Source of the DNA: Fluviicola sp. | GTDB taxonomy: Bacteria > Bacteroidota > Bacteroidia > Flavobacteriales_D > Crocinitomicaceae | DNA length: 39,360 nt | NCBI GenBank assembly: GCA_002733985.1 | Contig: NVXP01000154.1 | Coordinates: 1-39,360 of the forward strand | Direction: 5' to 3' | Shown here: positions 36,502 through 39,360 of the stretch, in pieces | Layout of the letters: each line of letters starts with the position of its first letter | Position numbering within the stretch: the stretch's first letter is position 1 | Notes under the pieces: model-generated | Database searches by the model: none | The model's input: only the letters and a program-made list of their open reading frames with translations | Told to the model about the DNA's origin: nothing | Position numbers and translations under genes: made by a program

Positions 36502-36825
36502 GTGGACGGCATAGGCCGATACGTAGAAGGCGGCATGATTTGGACGGGCATTCCCAACGAATCGCTCGCCGCCGCTAAGTTTCGACGGTGCCCGATTGCT
36601 GAGATAAACGAGGGAGTTACGCACCACATAATGCACGTCCACCGCCTACTCTCAATCGACGGCGTCAAGCTCTCTGATGTGGTGTCGCAGCCCACGACGG
36701 CGCTACTGGACGGGCTGGCTACTACCACCCAAGAGGTTGCGGCTGTGCACTCCGACCGGGCCCGAGCCCGCAAGGCTGATGCCGACGTGAAGGCGAAGCT
36801 GACCGCACAAGCGGGGCGCAGGTAG
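36502..36825 (+). CDS. Second tail chaperone / frameshift extension (107 aa)
   Basis: The frame opens with GTG 36502 (MDGIGRYVEGGMIWTGIPNE), or at ATG 36535 with GAAGG before it. Upstream it is open to 36325 in the -1 frame of the chaperone gene, so it is probably reached by frameshift. The product has IAEINEGVTHHIMHVHRLLS and a helical Lys/Arg/Ala-rich end (ARARKADADVKAKLTAQAGR). This is the normal place of the lambda T equivalent just before the tape measure, with which it shares a TAG-ATG junction. Confidence 0.5.
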   Translation: MDGIGRYVEGGMIWTGIPNESLAAAKFRRCPIAEINEGVTHHIMHVHRLLSIDGVKLSDVVSQPTTALLDGLATTTQEVAAVHSDRARARKADADVKAKLTAQAGRR

Positions 36826-38481
36826 ATGGCCACAGTCATCCAGAAGACGAAGATTGAAGTCGACTTCAGCGACCTCAATAAGCTCGACGTCAAGCTCAAT
36901 AGCAGCGGCAAGGCGGCCGAGGATTTCGGGGACTCCGTCAGCAGGACGAGCAAGAGTACAGAGAGCTTCGGTCGTTCGATTGGGGACATCTCCGAGAAGC
37001 TAGACAAGAAGCTGGACAAGGGTCTCGGCCGCGCATTCAAGGCCACCGACCGACTCAATAGTATTCTAGGCCAGTTCGCCGCTGTCGGAGCCATCGCCAC
37101 CGCGGCTATTGGAGTGCTGGCAGGTGCATATGCTGCACTTCGGGACAGCTCAGCTAAGGCGGACGCCGAACTAGCCAACGTGACTGCCGGCCTGATTTCA
37201 CAGGCCAAAGCCGCGGAGCTGGCCAAGAACGCAGTCGCAGACCTTGGCAAGGTATCCGTTCGGACCTTCTCCCAGATTGTCGCCACAGCGCAGGCTCAAG
37301 CGCGTGTTTCGGCAGCTCAAGCCGTGCTGGTCGTCGCGACAGAGAAGACGATCAACGCTGAGTCTAAACTCGCCAAAGAGCGAGAGAGGCAGGCGCGCAA
37401 GTCGGCCTCGGACCACTCCGGCGCCAATACCATCATCATCGACAATGAGACCGCTCGCGGGCGCAAGATAGAGAAGATAGAGGAGGAGATTGCGAAGGCG
37501 CGGGCGCTCGGCGTAAAGGCGCAGCAGGCTGTCGCTGATGCGGTCGGGACTCTCTCCCGTGCCGAAGACGAAGGCGTGTTTGAGCGGCTCCCTCAGTTCC
37601 TTAGGACTGCGCTTGTCGAGGCTGAGTCCTTCGCGGACGGCCTTCGTGGCGACGTCGGCGGCGCAATTGGTGATGTGGCAGCCGCTGGTGATGCATGGCT
37701 AAAGAGCTGGCAGAAGAACACCCGAGCTGCGGCCAGTGCCACGAAGGAGATGACCGAGGCGGAAGCTAAGGCCATCGGAGAGGCCGCCGCGGCCCAGCTG
37801 CGTTCCCTGATAGCACTCCAGGAGATAACCGGGCCAATCGTCGCCCAGCAGGAAGCGGACCGCCTTCTAGTCATCGCTGACGCCGCAGCCGAAGAGGCAC
37901 GCTCGCTCAACGCCCTTGCTGACATCGTAGCACGCATAACGAAGGAGCAGACGGCCGCCGCGAAGTCTTCTGCCGAGTGGGCATCGGCGATTGACGAGAC
38001 GGGCAAGGCGCTTTCTAGGAGTGCTGATGATGCGCTAAACGCTGCGCTGACAACGGCCATCTATGGGGGCTCGTTCAAGGATGCGACGAACGACATCCTT
38101 GAGGCGCTTACAATCGAAGCTGGCGTGCAGGGACTCAAGCAGTTAGCACTCGGATTCGGCGCGGCCGCCATCGGGTCACCCACTGCACCGGGGCACTTCA
38201 AGTCTGCAGCGGTCTGGGGTGCTGTTGGCGTTGCTGGCGCTATCGGCACAGCCGCCACTGGCGGATTCAACGGCCCCACCGAAGAAGACGAAGAAGACGA
38301 CTCTGCAGCCTTCACGGGCGCAGGTGACACGGGGCCCGATCGTAGCGGCGGCGGCGGCGGCCAGACGGTCACGAACGTCAACCTCAACCTCTTCGCAGCC
38401 CCTGGCACACGCATCGATAGAGCGCGAGACGGTCAGGCGCTGAGGTCATTACTACGCGACGCAGGATTGCCAGGCGCGTAA
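36826..38481 (+). CDS. Tail tape-measure protein (551 aa)
   Basis: The protein is Ala-rich and helical through most of its length: KKLDKGLGRAFKATDRLNSI, an N-terminal hydrophobic part (FAAVGAIATAAIGVLAGAYA near 84-103), long coils (NAESKLAKERERQARKSASD; AKARALGVKAQQAVADAVGT), and a nonpolar C-terminal region with LALGFGAAAIGSP and GAVGVAGAIGTAATGGF. It then has an acidic stretch GPTEEDEEDDSAAF and a Gly-rich tail. Tape measures fix tail length; by the common rule of about 1.5 angstrom per residue, 551 residues would give a tail near 80 nm. It is short, so a short-to-medium tail is expected. Confidence 0.75.
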   Translation: MATVIQKTKIEVDFSDLNKLDVKLNSSGKAAEDFGDSVSRTSKSTESFGRSIGDISEKLDKKLDKGLGRAFKATDRLNSILGQFAAVGAIATAAIGVLAGAYAALRDSSAKADAELANVTAGLISQAKAAELAKNAVADLGKVSVRTFSQIVATAQAQARVSAAQAVLVVATEKTINAESKLAKERERQARKSASDHSGANTIIIDNETARGRKIEKIEEEIAKARALGVKAQQAVADAVGTLSRAEDEGVFERLPQFLRTALVEAESFADGLRGDVGGAIGDVAAAGDAWLKSWQKNTRAAASATKEMTEAEAKAIGEAAAAQLRSLIALQEITGPIVAQQEADRLLVIADAAAEEARSLNALADIVARITKEQTAAAKSSAEWASAIDETGKALSRSADDALNAALTTAIYGGSFKDATNDILEALTIEAGVQGLKQLALGFGAAAIGSPTAPGHFKSAAVWGAVGVAGAIGTAATGGFNGPTEEDEEDDSAAFTGAGDTGPDRSGGGGGQTVTNVNLNLFAAPGTRIDRARDGQALRSLLRDAGLPGA

Positions 38482-38495
38482 CGAAAGGAGACGAC

Positions 38496-38978
38496 ATGGC
38501 TGGTTCATTTACGGTTCAACTGCTTGGAGACGACGGGGGCACGGCTCGACTGGTCGCTGTCAATGCTGCGGGGGAGCTCGTCGTTGCAGGCAGCGGGGGC
38601 GGCCTGTCTCCAAACCAGTTCGAGATTGAGACGACGCTGACCAACGGCGTCGGGGCGGCCTTCGCCGATATCAACCTGCTTCCAACGATGCGGCTCAGTC
38701 CTGACTTGACGGTTGGGCAGGTTGCGCAGCCCGACTCTGACTACCAAATCAACAGCCTCTCCTTCTCGACCAGCACTCCTGGGCAGCCGCTTGAGTTGGC
38801 CCGAACGGCTGCGCTGGGCACGGCTGGCACCAAGGTCGAAATCAGCACAGCCAAGGGCGTTACGGTCCTCACCATGAGCTACAGCGGGGCGACTGCGGCA
38901 ACCGCTGTCGGGGTGGCGTCGACTGGCCTTGCGGTCGAGTACCAGATTTCAATCACCTTCACGGTGGCGGCGCCATGA
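38496..38978 (+). CDS. Small tail structural protein (160 aa)
   Basis: AAAGGAG lies before the ATG. The protein is beta-rich with MAGSFTVQLLGDDGGTARLV, NGVGAAFADINLLPTMRLSP, and long Thr/Ala/Ser-rich strands (TYSGATAATAVGVASTGLAV-like). No membrane segment or catalytic motif. It lies between the tape measure and the junction-crossing tail gene and overlaps that gene by ATGA. Possibly a distal tail or fibre-base subunit. Confidence 0.55.
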   Translation: MAGSFTVQLLGDDGGTARLVAVNAAGELVVAGSGGGLSPNQFEIETTLTNGVGAAFADINLLPTMRLSPDLTVGQVAQPDSDYQINSLSFSTSTPGQPLELARTAALGTAGTKVEISTAKGVTVLTMSYSGATAATAVGVASTGLAVEYQISITFTVAAP

Positions 38979-39360
38979 GTACCTCACCATGGGGTGTAGC
39001 GCCGGCTCGGACTGGTTGGACGCTCAACGTCATCACCCTGAATGACCTGCCAGCGCCCGTGGCTGGCTCCATCAGCGTCCCTGCCGGTGCGGCCATTCAG
39101 ATCGGCGCAGGCGAGGTCGACTTAGGGCCAAACTTCCTGACGCCGCTGGGCGTAATGACCCTCGTTGGCACGTCGTCAGAGACGTCCACGATTATTGCTA
39201 CCGGCCTCGTGGGGGCCCTCATACGAAGCAACTTTACGGTCCGGCTCAGGGACATTGCGTTCAAGGACTTCGGCGGTGCGTCATCCGTGCTTGCTCTTGA
39301 TGGGCTGGGGGCCGCTGACGCCGCTCTTGACTGGGCAGCTGTCAACTTCGTCGACTGCTC
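38975..39360 (+). CDS. Tail-associated structural protein, N-terminal part (continues at base 2)
   Basis: The ATG at 38975 overlaps the previous stop by ATGA. The N-terminus reads MSTSPWGVAPARTGWTLNVI, then LPAPVAGSISVPAGAAIQIG and TPLGVMTLVGTSSETSTIIA, a Gly/Ala/Ser/Thr-rich beta-like sequence. The window ends in the frame, and the same DNA at the start of the window continues it to the stop at 913, giving 399 residues. The last 99 bases here are the same as bases 1-99, so this stretch counts once. Confidence 0.7.
   Translation, partial: MSTSPWGVAPARTGWTLNVITLNDLPAPVAGSISVPAGAAIQIGAGEVDLGPNFLTPLGVMTLVGTSSETSTIIATGLVGALIRSNFTVRLRDIAFKDFGGASSVLALDGLGAADAALDWAAVNFVDC
39262..39360. repeat. 99-base terminal repeat equal to bases 1-99
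   Basis: The end of the window repeats the beginning exactly for 99 bases. The repeat runs through the middle of a gene whose two halves join in frame. An exact overlap of this length is what an assembler leaves when a circular or circularly permuted genome is cut at an arbitrary point (an overlap of k-mer length). It is thus evidence for a complete genome of 39,261 bp, not a biological terminal repeat. Confidence 0.9.

Noticed and set aside
36411-37286. A long leftward frame opposite the chaperone and tape-measure genes
   Set aside because: It is Ser/Ala/Leu-rich as expected from the antisense of an Ala-rich gene, has no ribosome site and opposes strong coding frames.
1-39360. Integrase, excisionase, tRNA, rRNA or insertion sequence
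   Set aside because: I found no tyrosine or serine recombinase motif, no transposase and no cloverleaf-like structure with usual tRNA arms, though small or unusual ones could escape reading by eye.

Overview
The window is a complete, GC-rich tailed-phage genome (class Caudoviricetes) rather than a bacterial chromosome fragment. The last 99 bases (39262-39360) repeat the first 99 exactly, and a gene that starts at 38975 continues in frame at base 2 and ends at 913. The molecule therefore closes to a circle of 39,261 bp, or is circularly permuted. The long tape-measure protein, the tail-tube and tail-terminator candidates and the absence of sheath or baseplate genes point to a siphovirus-like virion. 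No integrase, excisionase, partition gene or tRNA was seen, so temperance is unproven. The host cannot be named. GC-rich codon use, frequent GTG/TTG starts, a lipobox protein and many small membrane proteins in the lysis region fit a high-GC, probably Gram-negative host, but that is inference.

Layout along the circle. Packaging and virion genes run rightward from 25395: terminase small and large subunits, portal, S49 protease with an internal scaffold start, decoration protein, major capsid protein, connector and neck genes, tail terminator, tail tube, tail chaperones and tape measure. They continue through the junction to the tail-tip and receptor-binding genes (1-7417). A leftward lipoprotein gene (7414-7830) follows. 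Next comes a rightward lysis cassette (7924-10411) with a CHAP endolysin and a row of tiny membrane proteins. A short leftward block (12592 to 10466) encodes two unknowns, an HTH-HNH endonuclease, a cytosine-5 DNA methyltransferase and a small unknown protein. From a divergent control region (12593-12752), rightward early genes run to 20593: XRE regulator, RecT-like annealing protein, VRR-NUC nuclease, MazG-like protein, two winged-helix proteins of which the second is an O-like initiator, DnaB-type helicase and a YodC-like protein. A second early block (20712-25313), led by a good promoter, holds many small accessory genes including a ribbon-helix-helix protein and a Lar-like anti-restriction protein. 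It ends at a promoter/operator in front of the terminase genes.

Most rightward genes join through ATGA, GTGA or TTGA stop/start overlaps. I used that to choose starts and to recognise very small genes.

The main unusual points are two places where one stretch of DNA appears to be read in two frames. In the methyltransferase gene, a second ORF on the same strand carries its own family-like signature (WLPTPTA, SLSPEFVETLMGWPLGHTDL). In the initiator gene, a 255-residue coiled-coil ORF lies inside what would otherwise be a disordered linker. The same initiator gene carries six regularly spaced iteron-like repeats, so the replication origin is probably inside it, as in lambda O.
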